Shown: positions 25,355 through 38,344 of the stretch, piece by piece
How positions within the stretch are numbered: the stretch's first letter is position 1
Layout: each line of letters begins with the position of its first letter
Assembly (NCBI RefSeq): GCF_024139115.2
Contig: NC_085139.1
Coordinates: 73,637,203-73,701,202 of the forward strand
Reading direction: 5' to 3'
DNA: 64,000 bases
Source: Armigeres subalbatus
Taxonomy: Eukaryota; Arthropoda; Insecta; Diptera; Culicidae
The notes under the pieces: generated by a model
What the model was told of the DNA's origin: nothing
Database searches by the model: none
Seen by the model: the letters and a program-made list of their open reading frames with translations, nothing else
Made by a program: the position numbers and the translations under genes

Positions 25355-28300
25355 CTACCGGCCTACCGGGCGCGCAATGCAGAACACAATATTTCGTCCG
25401 ATCGCGCGATCGTCGTTCTGCTGTCCGAAACAAGAGAAATCATGCACTGAACTGATTTTTATCACCGGCCGCGCAAAGCAGAACACAATATTTCGTCCGA
25501 TCGCGCCATCGTTCTGCTGTCCGAAACAAGAGAAATCTCGCACTGAACTGATTTTTATTACCGGCCGCGCAAAGCAGAACACAATATTTCGTCCGATCGT
25601 GCCATCGTTCTGCTGTCCGAAACAAGAGAAATCTCGCACTGAACTGATTTTTATTACCGGCCGCGCAAAGCAGAACACAATATTTCGTCCGATCGCGCCA
25701 TCATACCGCAAGCGCGAACAAGAGAAAACGCGCACAGAACTCATTTTTATTACCGGCCGCGCAAAGCAGAACACAATATTTCGTCCGATCGCGCCATCGT
25801 TCTGCTGTCCGAAACAAGAGAAATCTCGCACTGAACTGATTTTTATTACCGGCCGCGCAAAGCAGAACACAATATTTCGTCCGATCGCGCCATCGTTCTG
25901 CTGTCCGAAACAAGAGAAATCTCGCACTGAACTGATTTTTATTACCGGCCGCGCAAAGCAGAACACAATATTTCGTCCGATCGCGCCATCGTTCTGCTGT
26001 CCGAAACAAGAGAAATCTCGCACTGAACTGATTTTTATTACCGGCCGCGCAAAGCAGAACACAATATTTCGTCCGATCGCGCCATCGTTCTGCTGTCCGA
26101 AACAAGAGAAATCTCGCACTGAACTGATGTTTATTACCGGCCGCGCAAAGCAGAACACAATATTTCGTCCGATCGTGCCATCGTTCTGCTGTCCGAAACA
26201 AGAGAAATCTCGCACTGAACTGATTTTTATTACTGGCCGCACAAAGCAGAACACAATATTTCGTCCGATCGCGCCATCGTTCTGCTGTCCGAAACAAGAG
26301 AAATCTCGCACTGAACTGATTTTTATTACCGGCCGAGCAAAGCAGAACACAATATTTCGTCCGATCGCGCCATCGTTCTGCTGTCCGAAACAAGAGAAAT
26401 CTCGCACTGAACTGATTTTTATTACCGGCCGCGCAAAGCAGAACACAATATTTCGTCCGATCGTGCCATCGTTCTGCTGTCCGAAACAAGAGAAATCTCG
26501 CACTGAACTGATTTTATTACCGGCCGCGCAAAGCAGAACACAATATTTCGTCCGATCGCGCCATCGTTCTGCTGTCCGAAACAAGAGAAATCTCGCACTG
26601 AACTGATTTTTATTACCGGCCGCGCAAAGCAGAACACAATATTTCGTCCGATCGCGCCATCGTTCTGCTGTCCGAAACAAGAGAAATCTCGCACTGAACT
26701 GATTTTTATTACCGGCCGCGCAAAGCAGAACACAATATTTCGTCCGATCGTGCCATCGTTCTGCTGTCCGAAACAAGAGAAATCTCGCACTGAACTGATT
26801 TTTATTACCGGCCGCGCAAAGCAGAACACAATATTTCGTCCGATCGTGCCATCGTTCTGCTGTCCGAAACAAGAGAAATCTCGCACTGAACTGATTTTTA
26901 TTACCGGCCGCGCAAAGCAGAACACAATATTTCGTCCGATCGTGCCATCGTTCTGCTGTCCGAAACAAGAGAAATCTCGCACTGAACTGATTTTTATTAC
27001 CGGCCGCGCAAAGCAGAACACAATATTTCGTCCGATCGCGCCATCGTTCTGCTGTCCGAAACAAGAGAAATCTCGCACTGAACTGATTTTTATTACCGGC
27101 CGCGCAAAGCAGAACACAATATTTCGTCCGATCGCGCCAGCGTTCCGCTGTCCCACACAAGAGAAATCTCGCACTGAACTGATTTTTATTACCGGCCGCG
27201 CAAAGCAGAACACAATATTTCGTCCGATCGTGCCATCGTTCTGCTGTCCGAAACAAGAGAAATCTCGCACTGAACTGATTTTTATTACCGGCCGCGCAAA
27301 GCAGAACACAATATTTCGTCCGATCGCGCCATCGTTCTGCTGTCCGAAACAAGAGAAATCTCGCACTGAACTGATTTTTATTACCGGCCGCGCAAAGCAG
27401 AACACAATATTTCGTCCGATCGTGCCATCGTTCTGCTGTCCGAAACAAGAGAAATCTCGCACTGAACTGATTTTTATTACCGGCCGCGCAAAGCAGAACA
27501 CAATATTTCGTCCGATCGCGCCATCGTTCTGCTGTCCGAAACAAGAGAAATCTCGCACTGAACTGATTTTTATTACCGGCCGCGCAAAGCAGAACACAAT
27601 ATTTCGTCCGATCGCGCCATCGTTCTGCTGTCCGAAACAAGAGAAATCTCGCACTGAACTGATTTTTATTACCGGCCGCGCAAAGCAGAACACAATATTT
27701 CGTCCGATCGTGCCATCGTTCTGCTGTCCGAAACAAGAGAAATCTCGCACTGAACTGATTTTTATTACCGGCCGCGCAAAGCAGAACACAATATTTCGTC
27801 CGATCGCGCCATCGTTCTGCTGTCCGAAACAAGAGAAATCTCGCACTGAACTGATTTTTATTACCGGCCGCGCAAAGCAGAACACAATATTTCGTCCGAT
27901 CGTGCCATCGTTCTGCTGTCCGAAACAAGAGAAATCTCGCACTGAACTGACGATTACTACCGGCCGCGCAAAGCAGAACACAATATTTCGTCCGATCGCG
28001 CCATCGTTCTGCTGTCCGAAACAAGAGAAATCTCGCACTGAACTGATTTTTATTACCGGCCGCGCAAAGCAGAACACAATATTTCGTCCGATCGTGCCAT
28101 CGTTCTGCTGTCCGAAACAAGAGAAATCTCGCACTGAACTGATTTTTATTACCGGCCGCGCAAAGCAGAACACAATATTTCGTCCGATCGTGCCATCGTT
28201 CTGCTGTCCGAAACAAGAGAAATCTCGCACTGAACTGATTTTTATTACCGGCCGCGCAAAGCAGAACACAATATTTCGTCCGATCGCGCCATCGTTCTGC

Positions 28301-31300
28301 TGTCCGAAACAAGAGAAATCTCGCACTGAACTGATTTTTATTACCGGCCGCGCAAAGCAGAACACAATATTTCGTCCGATCGCGCCATCGTTCTGCTGTC
28401 CGAAACAAGAGAAATCTCGCACTGAACTGATTTTTATTACCGGCCGCGCAAAGCAGAACACAATATTTCGTCCGATCGTGCCATCGTTCTGCTGTCCGAA
28501 ACAAGAGAAATCTCGCACTGAACTGATTTTTATTACCGGCCGCGCAAAGCAGAACACAATATTTCGTCCGATCGCGCCATCGTTCTGCTGTCCGAAACAA
28601 GAGAAATCTCGCACTGAACTGTACCGGCCGCGCAAAGCAGAACACAATATTTCGTCCGATCGTGCCATCGTTCTGCTGTCCGAAACAAGAGAAATCTCGC
28701 ACTGAACTGATTTTTATTACCGGCCGCGCAAAGCAGAACACAATATTTCGTCCGATCGTGCCATCGTTCTGCTGTCCGAAACAAGAGAAATCTCGCACTG
28801 AACTGATTTTTATTACCGGCCGCGCAAAGCAGAACACAATATTTCGTCCGATCGTGCCATCGTTCTGCTGTCCGAAACAAGAGAAATCTCGCACTGAACT
28901 GATTTTTATTACCGGCCGCGCAAAGCAGAACACAATATTTCGTCCGATCGTGCCATCGTTCTGCTGTCCGAAACAAGAGAAATCTCGCACTGAACTGATT
29001 TTTATTACCGGCGGCGCAAAGCAGAACACAATATTTCGTCCGATCGTGCCATCGTTCAGCTGTCCGAAACAAGAGAAATCTCGCACTGAACTGATTTTTA
29101 TTACCGGCCGCGCAAAGCAGAACACAATATTTCGTCCGATCGTGCCATCGTTCTGCTGTCCGAAACAAGAGAAATCTCGCACTGAACTGATTTTTATTAC
29201 CGGCCGCGCAAAGCAGAACACAATATTTCGTCCGATCGCGTCATCGTTCTGCTGTCCGAAACAAGAGAAATCTCGCACTGAACTGATTTTTATTACCGGC
29301 CGCGCAAAGCAGAACACAATATTTCGTCCGATCGTGCCATCGTTCTGCTGTCCGAAACAAGAGAAATCTCGCACTGAACTGATTTTTATTACCGGCCGCG
29401 CAAAGCAGAACACAATATTTCGTCCGATCGTGCCATCGTTCTGCTGTCCGAAACAAGAGAAATCTCGCACTGAACTGATTTTTATTACCGGCCGCGCAAA
29501 GCAGAACACAATATTTCGTCCGATCGCGCCATCGTTCTGCTGTCCGAAACAAGAGAAATCTCGCACTGAACTGATTTTTATTACCGGCCACAATATTTCG
29601 TCCGATCGTGCCATCGTTCTGCTGTCCGAAACAAGAGAAATCTCGCACTGAACTGATTTTTATTACCGGCCGCGCAAAGCAGAACACAATATTTCGTCCG
29701 ATCGTGCCATCGTTCTGCTGTCCGAAACAAGAGAAATCTCGCACTGAACTGATTTTTATTACCGGCCGCGCAAAGCAGAACACAATATTTCGTCCGATCG
29801 CGCCATCGTTCTGCTGTCCGAAACAAGAGAAATCTCGCACTGAACTGATTTTTATTACCGGCCGCGCAAAGCAGAACACAATATTTCGTCCGATCGCGCC
29901 ATCGTTCTGCTGTCCGAAACAAGAGAAATCTCGCACTGAACTGATTTTTATTTGCGGCCGCGCAAAGCAGAACACAATATTTCGTCCGATCGTGCCATCG
30001 TTCTGCTGTCCGAAACAAGAGAAATCTCGCACTGAACTGATTTTTATTACCGGCCGCGCAAAGCAGAACACAATATTTCGTCCGATCGCGCCATCGTTCT
30101 GCTGTCCGAAACAAGAGAAATCTCGCACTGAACTGATTTTTATTACCGGCCGCGCAAAGCAGAACACAATATTTCGTCCGATCGCGCCATCGTTCTGCTG
30201 TCCGAAACAAGAGAAATCTCGCACTGAACTGATTTTTATTACCGGCCGCGCAAAGCAGAACACAATATTTCGTCCGATCGTGCCATCGTTCTGCTGTCCG
30301 AAACAAGAGAAATCTCGCACTGAACTGATTTTATTACCGGCCGCGCAAAGCAGAACACAATATTTCGTCCGATCGGGCCATCGTTCTGCTGTCCGAAACA
30401 AGAGCAATCTCGCACTGAACTGATTTTATTACCGGCCGCGCATAGCAGAACACAATATTTCGTCCGATCGTGCCATCGTTCTGCTGTCCGAAACAAGAGA
30501 AATCTCGCACTGAACTGATTTTTATTACCGGCCGCGCAAAGCAGAACACTATCTTTCGTCCGATCGTGCCATCGTTCTGCTGGCCGAAACAAGAGAAATC
30601 TTGCACTGAACTGATTTTTATTACCGGCGGCGCAAAGCAGAACACAATATTTCGTCCGATCGTGCCATCGTTCAGCTGTCCGAAACAAGAGAAATCTCGC
30701 ACTGAACTGATTTTTATTACCGGCCGCGCAAAGCAGAACACAATATTTCGTCCGATCGTGCCATCGTTCTGCTGTCCGAAACAAGAGAAATCTCGCACTG
30801 AACTGATTTTTATTACCGACCGCGCAAAGCAGAACACAATATTTCGTCCGATCGCGCCATCGTTCTGCTGTCCGAAACAAGAGAAATCTCGCACTGAACT
30901 GATTTTTATTACCGGCCGCGCAAAGCAGAACACAATATTTCGTCCGATCGTGCCATCGTTCTGCTGTCCGAAACAAGAGAAATCTCGCACTGAACTGATT
31001 TTTATTACCGGCCGCGCAAAGCAGAACACAATAATTCGTCCGATCGTGCCATCGTTCTGCTGTCCGAAACAAGAGAAATCTCGCACTGAACTGATTTTTA
31101 TTACCGGCCGCGCAAAGCAGAACACAATATTTCGTCCGATCGTGCCATCGTTCTGCTGTCCGAAACAAGAGAAATCTCGCACTGAACTGATTTTTATTAC
31201 CGGCCGCGCAAAGCAGAACACAATATTTCGTCCGATCGTGCCATCGTTCTGCTGTCCGAAACAAGAGAAATCTCGCACTGAACTGATTTTTATTACCGGC

Positions 31301-34300
31301 CGCGCAAAGCAGAACACAATATTTCGTCCGATCGTGCCATCGTTCTGCTGTCCGAAACAAGAGAAATCTCGCACTGAACTGATTTTTATTACCGGCCGCG
31401 CAAAGCAGAACACAATATTTCGTCCGATCGCGCCATCGTTCTGCTGTCCGAAACAAGAGAAATCTCGCACTGAACTGATTTTTATTACCGGCCGCGCAAA
31501 GCAGAACACAATATTTCGTCCGATCGCGCCATCGTTCTGCTGTCCGAAACAAGAGAAATCTCGCACTGAACTGATTTTTATTACCGGCCGCGCAAAGCAG
31601 AACACAATATTTCGTCCGATCGTGCCATCGTTCTGCTGTCCGAAACAAGAGAAATCTCGCACTGAACTGATTTTTATTACCGGCCGCGCAAAGCAGAACA
31701 CAATAATTCGTCCGATCGTGCCATCGTTCTGCTGTCCGAAACAAGAGAAATCTCGCACTGAACTGATTTTTATTACCGGCCGCGCAAAGCAGAACACAAT
31801 ATTTCGTCCGATCGTGCCATCGTTCTGCTGTCCGAAACAAGAGAAATCTCGCACTGAACTGATTTTTATTACCGGCCGCGCAAAGCAGAACACAATATTT
31901 CGTCCGATCGTGCCATCGTTCTGCTGTCCGAAACAAGAGAAATCTCGCACTGAACTGATTTTTATTACCGGCCGCGCAAAGCAGAACACAATATTTCGTC
32001 CGATCGCGCCATCGTTCTGTTGTCCGAAACAAGAGAAATCTCGCACTGAACTGATTTTTATTACCGGCCGCGCAAAGCAGAACACAATATTTCGTCCGAT
32101 CGTGCCATCGTTCTGCTGTCCGAAACAAGAGAAATCTCGCACTGAACTGATTTTTATTACCGGCCGCGCAAAGCAGAACACAATAATTCGTCCGATCGTG
32201 CCATCGTTCTGCTGTCCGAAACAAGAGAAATCTCGCACTGAACTGATTTTTATTACCGGCCGCGCAAAGCAGAACACAATATTTCGTCCGATCGTGCCAT
32301 CGTTCTGCTGTCCGAAACAAGAGAAATCTCGCACTGAACTGATTTTTATTACCGGCCGCGCAAAGCAGAACACAATATTTCGTCCGATCGTGCCATCGTT
32401 CTGCTGTCCGAAACAAGAGAAATCTCGCACTGAACTGATTTTTATTACCGGCCGCGCAAAGCAGAACACAATATTTCGTCCGATCGTGCCATCGTTCTGC
32501 TGTCCGAAACAAGAGAAATCTCGCACTGAACTGATTTTTATTACCGGCCGCGCAAAGCAGAACACAATATTTCGTCCGATCGCGCCATCGTTCTGCTGTC
32601 CGAAACAAGAGAAATCTCGCACTGAACTGATTTTTATTACCGGCCGCGCAAAGCAGAACACAATATTTCGTCCGATCGCGCCATCGTTCTGCTGTCCGAA
32701 ACAAGAGAAATCTCGCACTGAACTGATTTTTATTACCGGCCGCGCAAAGCAGAACACAATATTTCGTCCGATCGTGCCATCGTTCTGCTGTCCGAAACAA
32801 GAGAAATCTCGCACTGAACTGATTTTTATTACCGGCCGCGCAAAGCAGAACACAATATTTCGTCCGATCGCGCCATCGTTCTGCTGTCCGAAACAAGAGA
32901 AATCTCGCACTGAACTGATTTTTATTACCGGCCGCGCAAAGCAGAACACAATATTTCGTCCGATCGCGCCATCGTTCTGCTGTCCGAAACAAGAGAAATC
33001 TCGCACTGAACTGATTTTTATTACCGGCCGCGCAAAGCAGAACACAATATTTCGTCCGATCGTGCCATCGTTCTGCTGTCCGAAACAAGAGAAATCTCGC
33101 ACTGAACTGATTTTTATTACCGGCCGCGCAAAGCAGAACACAATATTTCGTCCGATCGTGCCATCGTTCTGCTGTCCGAAACAAGAGAAATCTCGCACTG
33201 AACTGATTTTTATTACCGGCCGCGCAAAGCAGAACACAATATTTCGTCCGATCGTGCCATCGTTCTGCTGTCCGAAACAAGAGAAATCTCGCACTGAACT
33301 GATTTTTATTACCGGCCGCGCAAAGCAGAACACAATATTTCGTCCGATCGTGCCATCGTTCTGCTGTCCGAAACAAGAGAAATCTCGCACTGAACTGATT
33401 TTTATTACCGGCCGCGCAAAGCAGAACACAATATTTCGTCCGAACGTGCCATCGTTCTGCTGTCCGAAACAAGAGAAATCTCGCACTGAACTGATTTTTA
33501 TTACCGGCCGCGCAAAGCAGAACACAATATTTCGTCCGATCGCGCCATCGTTCTGCTGTCCGAAACAAGAGAAATCTCGCACTGAACTGATTTTTATTAC
33601 CGGCCGCGCAAAGCAGAACACAATATTTCGTCCGATCGCGCCATCGTTCTGCTGTCCGAAACAAGAGAAATCTCGCACTGAACTGATTTTTATTACCGGC
33701 CGCGCAAAGCAGAACACAATATTTCGTCCGATCGTGCCATCGTTCTGCTGTCCGAAACAAGAGAAATCTCGCACTGAACTGATTTTATTACCGGCCGCGC
33801 AAAGCAGAACACAATATTTCGTCCGATCGCGCCATCGTTCTGCTGTCCGAAACAAGAGAAATCTCGCACTGAACTGATTTTTATTACCGGCCGCGCAAAG
33901 CAGAACACAATATTTCGTCCGATCGTGCCATCGTTCTGCTGTCCGAAACAAGAGAAATCTCGCACTGAACTGATTTTTATTACCGGCCGCGCAAAGCAGA
34001 ACACAATATTTCGTCCGATCGCGCCATCGTTCTGCTGTCCGAAACAAGAGAAATCTCGCACTGAACTGATTTTTATTGCCGGCCGCGCAAATCAGAACAC
34101 AATATTTCGTCCGATCGCGCCATCGTTCTGCTGTCCGAAACAAGAGAAATCTCGCACTGAACTGATTTTTATTACCGGCCGCGCAAAGCAGAACACAATA
34201 TTTCGTCCGATCGTGCCATCGTTCTGCTGTCCGAAACAAGAGAAATCTCGCACTGAACTGATTTTTATTACCGGCCGCGCAAAGCAGAACACAATATTTC

Positions 34301-36934
34301 GTCCGATCGTGCCATCGTTCTGCTGTCCGAAACAAGAGAAATCTCGCACTGAACTGATTTTTATTACCGGCCGCGCAAATCAGAACACAATATTTCGTCC
34401 GATCGTGCCATCGTTCTGCTGTCCGAAACAAGAGAAATCTCGCACTGAACTGATTTTTATTACCGGCCGCGCAAAGCAGAACACAATATTTCGTCCGATC
34501 GTGCCATCGTTCTGCTGTCCGAAACAAGAGAAATCTCGCACTGAACTGATTTTTATTACCGGCCGCGCAAAGCAGAACACAATATTTCGTCCGATCGCGC
34601 CATCGTTCTGCTGTCCGAAACAAGAGAAATCTCGCACTGAACTGATTTTTATTACCGGCCGCGCAAAGCAGAACACAATATTTCGTCCGATCGTGCCATC
34701 GTTCTGCTGTCCGAAACAAGAGAAATCTCGCACTGAACTGATTTTTATTACCGGCCGCGCAAAGCAGAACACAATATTTCGTCCGATCGTGCCATCGTTC
34801 TGCTGTCCGAAACAAGAGAAATCTCGCACTGAACAGCTCCTAATTCCCCGCCCCGCAAAGCAGAACACAATATTTCGTCCGATCGCGCCATCGTTCTGCT
34901 GTCCGAAACAAGAGAAATCTCGCACTGAACTGATTTTTATTACCGGCCGCGCAAAGCAGAACACAATATTTCGTCCGATCGCGCCATCGTTCTGCTGTCC
35001 GAAACAAGAGAAATCTCGCACTGAACTGATTTTTATTACCGGCCGCGCAAAGCAGAACACAATATTTCGTCCGATCGTGCCATCGTTCTGCTGTCCGAAA
35101 CAAGAGAAATCTCGCACTGAACTGATTTTTATTACCGGCCGCGCAAAGCAGAACACAATATTTCGTCCGATCGCGCCATCGTTCTGCTGACCGAAACAAG
35201 AGAAATCTCGCACTGAACTGATTTTTATTACCGGCCGCGCAAAGCAGAACACAATATTTCGTCCGATCGTGCCATCGTTCTGCTGTCCGAAACAAGAGAA
35301 ATCTCGCACTGAACTGATTTTTATTACCGGCCGCGCAAAGCAGAACACAATATTTCGTCCGATCGTGCCATCGTTCTGCTGTCCGAAACAAGAGAAATCT
35401 CGCACTGAACTGATTTTTATTACCGGCCGCGCAAAGCAGAACACAATATTTCGTCCGATCGTGCCATCGTTCTGCTGTCCGAAACAAGAGAAATCTCGCA
35501 CTGAACTGATTTTTATTACCGGCCGCGCAAATCAGAACACAATATTTCGTCCGATCGTGCCATCGTTCTGCTGTCCGAAACAAGAGAAATCTCGCACTGA
35601 ACTGATTTTTATTACCGGCCGCGCAAAGCAGAACACAATATTTCGTCCGATCGTGCCATCGTTCTGCTGTCCGAAACAAGAGAAATCTCGCACTGAACTG
35701 ATTTTTATTACCGGCCGCGCAAAGCAGAACACAATATTTCGTCCGATCGCGCCATCGTTCTGCTGTCCGAAACAAGAGAAATCTCGCACTGAACTGTACC
35801 GGCCGCGCAAAGCAGAACACAATATTTCGTCCGATCGTGCCATCGTTCTGCTGTCCGAAACAAGAGAAATCTCGCACTGAACTGATTTTTATTACCGGCC
35901 GCGCAAAGCAGAACACAATATTTCGTCCGATCGTGCCATCGTTCTGCTGTCCGAAACAAGAGAAATCTCGCACTGAACTGATTTTTATTACCGGCCGCGC
36001 AAAGCAGAACACAATATTTCGTCCGATCGCGCCATCGTTCTGCTGTCCGAAACAAGAGAAATCTCGCACTGAACTGATTTTATTACCGGCCGCGCAAAGC
36101 AGAACACAATATTTCGTCCGATCGCGCCATCGTTCTGCTGTCCGAAACAAGAGAAATCTCGCACTGAACTGATTTTTATTACCGGCCGCGCAAAGCAGAA
36201 CACAATATTTCGTCCGATCGTGCCATCGTTCTGCTGTCCGAAACAAGAGAAATCTCGCACTGAACTGATTTTTATTACCGGCCGCGCAAAGCAGAACACA
36301 ATATTTCGTCCGATCGCGCCATCGTTCTGCTGACCGAAACAAGAGAAATCTCGCACTGAACTGATTTTTATTACCGGCCGCGCAAAGCAGAACACAATAT
36401 TTCGTCCGATCGTGCCATCGTTCTGCTGTCCGAAACAAGAGAAATCTCGCACTGAACTGATTTTTATTACCGGCCGCGCAAAGCAGAACACAATATTTCG
36501 TCCGATCGTGCCATCGTTCTGCTGTCCGAAACAAGAGAAATCTCGCACTGAACTGATTTTTATTACCGGCCGCGCAAAGCAGAACACAATATTTCGTCCG
36601 ATCGCGCCATCGTTCTGCTGTCCGAAACAAGAGAAATCTCGCACTGAACTGATTTTTATTACCGGCCGCGCAAAGCAGAACACAATATTTCGTCCGATCG
36701 CGCCATCGTTCTGCTGTCCGAAACAAGAGAAATCTCGCACTGAACTGATTTTTATTACCGGCCGCGCAAAGCAGAACACAATATTTCGTCCGATCGTGCC
36801 ATCGTTCTGCTGTCCGAAACAAGAGAAATCTCGCACTGAACTGATTTTTATTACCGGCCGCACAAAGCAGAACACAATATTTCGTCCGATCGTGCCATCG
36901 TTCTGCTGTCCGAAACAAGAGAAATCTCGCACTC
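25355..36934. repeat. 96-bp satellite array, about 120 monomers, 11.6 kb
   Basis: The monomer runs ATTACCGGCC..AGCAGAACACAATATTTCG..CGCGCCATCGTTCTGCTG..GAACTGATTTTT, 96 bp. Monomers are nearly identical. About half read CGATCGCGCC and half CGATCGTGCC. The outermost left monomers (25,355-25,450) are more diverged, and odd monomers occur at 25,702-25,745, 27,138-27,165 and 34,834-34,857. Because 96 is 32 codons and the unit lacks stops in three frames, open frames of up to about 1,490 codons appear on both strands; they are artefacts. Marker variants show a 12-monomer higher-order period in parts (see findings). Each monomer contains the inverted pair AGCAGAAC / GTTCTGCT. Confidence 0.97.
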
Positions 36935-36957
36935 AATGGACAAATTGATATGAAATT
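36935..36957. repeat. 23-bp direct repeat, right copy
   Basis: Exact copy of 24,921-24,943. It begins directly after the last, cut-off satellite monomer. Confidence 0.85.
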
Positions 36958-36983
36958 TGCGAAAAATAATCCTCTTATTTTGG

Positions 36984-37050
36984 AGGGACTCGAACCCTCA
37001 ACCTCCTACTCCTGTGTGATAACCCCTACACAACAACACCACTTGAAGGT
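36984..37050 (-). other. tRNA-like sequence in the left foldback arm
   Basis: On the minus strand it reads TGTGTAGGGGTTATCACAC (A-box/D-arm-like, closest by eye to tRNA-Val) and then GGGTTCGAGTCCC (B box). No complete cloverleaf is apparent, so it is tRNA-derived rather than a tRNA gene. Confidence 0.5.
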
Positions 37051-37104
37051 CCCGTTTCCGCAAACGCAAAAGCTATCAGAATCCGAGTACCAACCTCCAC
37101 CGTA

Positions 37105-37158
37105 GTTAGCTCTTTTTTTTTTGCAAATTGAATATTCAATTTGCAAAAAAAAGCTAAC
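37105..37158. repeat. palindromic centre of the foldback
   Basis: GTTAGC, T-run, GCAAATTGAATATTCAATTTGC, A-run and GCTAAC, in compact form. It is almost perfectly self-complementary around 37,133/37,134. Confidence 0.85.
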
Positions 37159-37226
37159 CACGCTGGGGGTTGTTACTCGGCTATCTAGAGAGTGTGAGGT
37201 TGAGGGTTTGAGTCTCTCCAAGACAC
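37153..37226 (+). other. tRNA-like sequence in the right foldback arm
   Basis: GGGGGTTGTTACTCGG (A-box-like) and GGGTTTGAGTCTC (degenerate B box), the mirror of the tRNA-like unit at 36,984-37,050 but more decayed. Confidence 0.4.
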
Positions 37227-37329
37227 GTGGATTCTTTTTTGCAAATTTCATATAAATTTGTCCATTTCGAAATATGTGCTGTACATATGCCAGCCAAGAT
37301 ATTTAACAAAAAAATTATTTTCGTACGGC

Positions 37330-37592
37330 CGAGTTGCCAAATAATATGAAATTAACTGTGGCTCTATCTGCCAAACGACCATTTCGGCCAATTGATCTTT
37401 TCAGCCAACGGTTTTTTCAGTCGAAGGAACTGTTCGGCCGAACGACATTTTCAACAGTATGTACCTTTCGGCCAAATGACATTTTCGGTGAAAAATCTTT
37501 AGGCTAGATGGGCTTCGGCAAAACGGTTTGTTGGGTCAAAGGACATATTCGGCCAAACAACATTTGGCTTTCGGCCAAATGACTCTTCTCCG
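37330..37592. repeat. 17-bp GGCC minisatellite, right of the foldback
   Basis: Units like TTTCGGCCAAATGACAT and TTCGGCCGAACGACAT. It ends CGGCCAAATGACTCTTCTCCG, which resembles the terminal ..CAAATAACCCTTCCCC of the foldback-like element at 45,413-46,500. Confidence 0.7.
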
Positions 37593-37815
37593 TTCAAAAA
37601 TTCTATTTGTTAGAGCCTCCTTCAGGCTCCTTGTAGGTAATTGTCGATAGCTTCAGGCCTCAAGTAGGTCTTCCACTATAACTTCACGGACTGTACTGCA
37701 CTGGGGTTTCTTCCTAGATGAAATGCCGCAAGGACTTCTGGTTGCCTTCAGTAAATGAAAACTGGAACACTTTACTGTCACTAAATATCTATTCGGATGA
37801 TATTATTACTAGCTT
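37593..37815. other. no recognised feature
   Basis: Short spacer, nothing seen. Confidence 0.35.
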
Positions 37816-37966
37816 GGGAAGATCCATAAAGTACGTCACGCAAAAATCGTCGATTTTCGATTTTCACACTTTTTGTAACAAACCTCTAAATTTTTTGTAT
37901 GGATCGTCACGCTGCTCTGAACCCCCCCTTCCCCCTAGAGGCGTGACGTACTTTGTGGACGGACCC
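37816..37966. mobile_element. MITE with AAAGTACGTCACGC terminal inverted repeats
   Basis: GGGAAGATCCATAAAGTACG..CACGC on the left and GCGTGACGTACTTTGTGGA..GGACCC on the right are inverted copies with few differences. 151 bp in total. The core is T-rich then C-rich and non-coding. Confidence 0.8.
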
Positions 37967-38344
37967 TTATACAATTCAAAACTAAAACATTTGATGCAAA
38001 TGCACTGCTTTTATAGTGAAGTTAATGTTTTTGAAGGTTCATAAAGTTAAACCGGAATACCTACGCGCTTGCTGTTGCTAGATGTTGCTGCCATGGTAAC
38101 GACGTGCGTGCTGCGATGTGCTCCCTGGGTTTCGACTTTTCGTTTCAATTAGACCAAAGCAAGCGTTTTTCGGGCCAAGGGAGAATCTTTTTTCATTGTT
38201 TATGTTGAGAATCATCTTTCACCTTTTAATATTGTCTCTAGAATTATCCTTGGAAGATGAACGAAAATCTTGCCCATTAGATAAAAATCCTTTTTCGTTT
38301 CATCACTTTTATCACTCACTCACTTTTCGCGAGAACTATCGCAG

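Larger units (their letters stand above)
24865..37320. mobile_element. tRNA-armed foldback element, split by a 12-kb satellite block
   Basis: The left arm is 24,865-24,943 continued at 36,958; the right arm runs back from 37,320. Reverse-complementing 37,243-37,320 gives TGTTAAATATCTTGGCTG, TTTCGAAATGGACAAAT and TATGAAATTTGC, the same order as on the left. Further in, both arms carry tRNA-like B boxes (GGGTTCGAGTCCC on minus, GGGTTTGAGTCTC on plus) and meet at a palindromic centre near 37,133. With the block 24,944-36,957 removed the arms pair along their whole length. Confidence 0.7.

Noticed and set aside
25355..36934. CRISPR-like array
   Set aside because: The tandem units are contiguous and almost identical. 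There are no variable spacers and no cas genes, and the context is eukaryotic.
25355..36934. Identity with the known piRNA-producing Aedes satellite
   Set aside because: I cannot compare sequences from memory, and the described locus is, as far as I recall, much shorter. Only the general possibility of small-RNA production is kept.
25323..36948. Very long open reading frames (up to about 1,490 codons) on both strands
   Set aside because: They arise because the 96-bp satellite unit is a multiple of three without stops in three frames. They overlap each other on both strands and break only at indels. No protein is implied.
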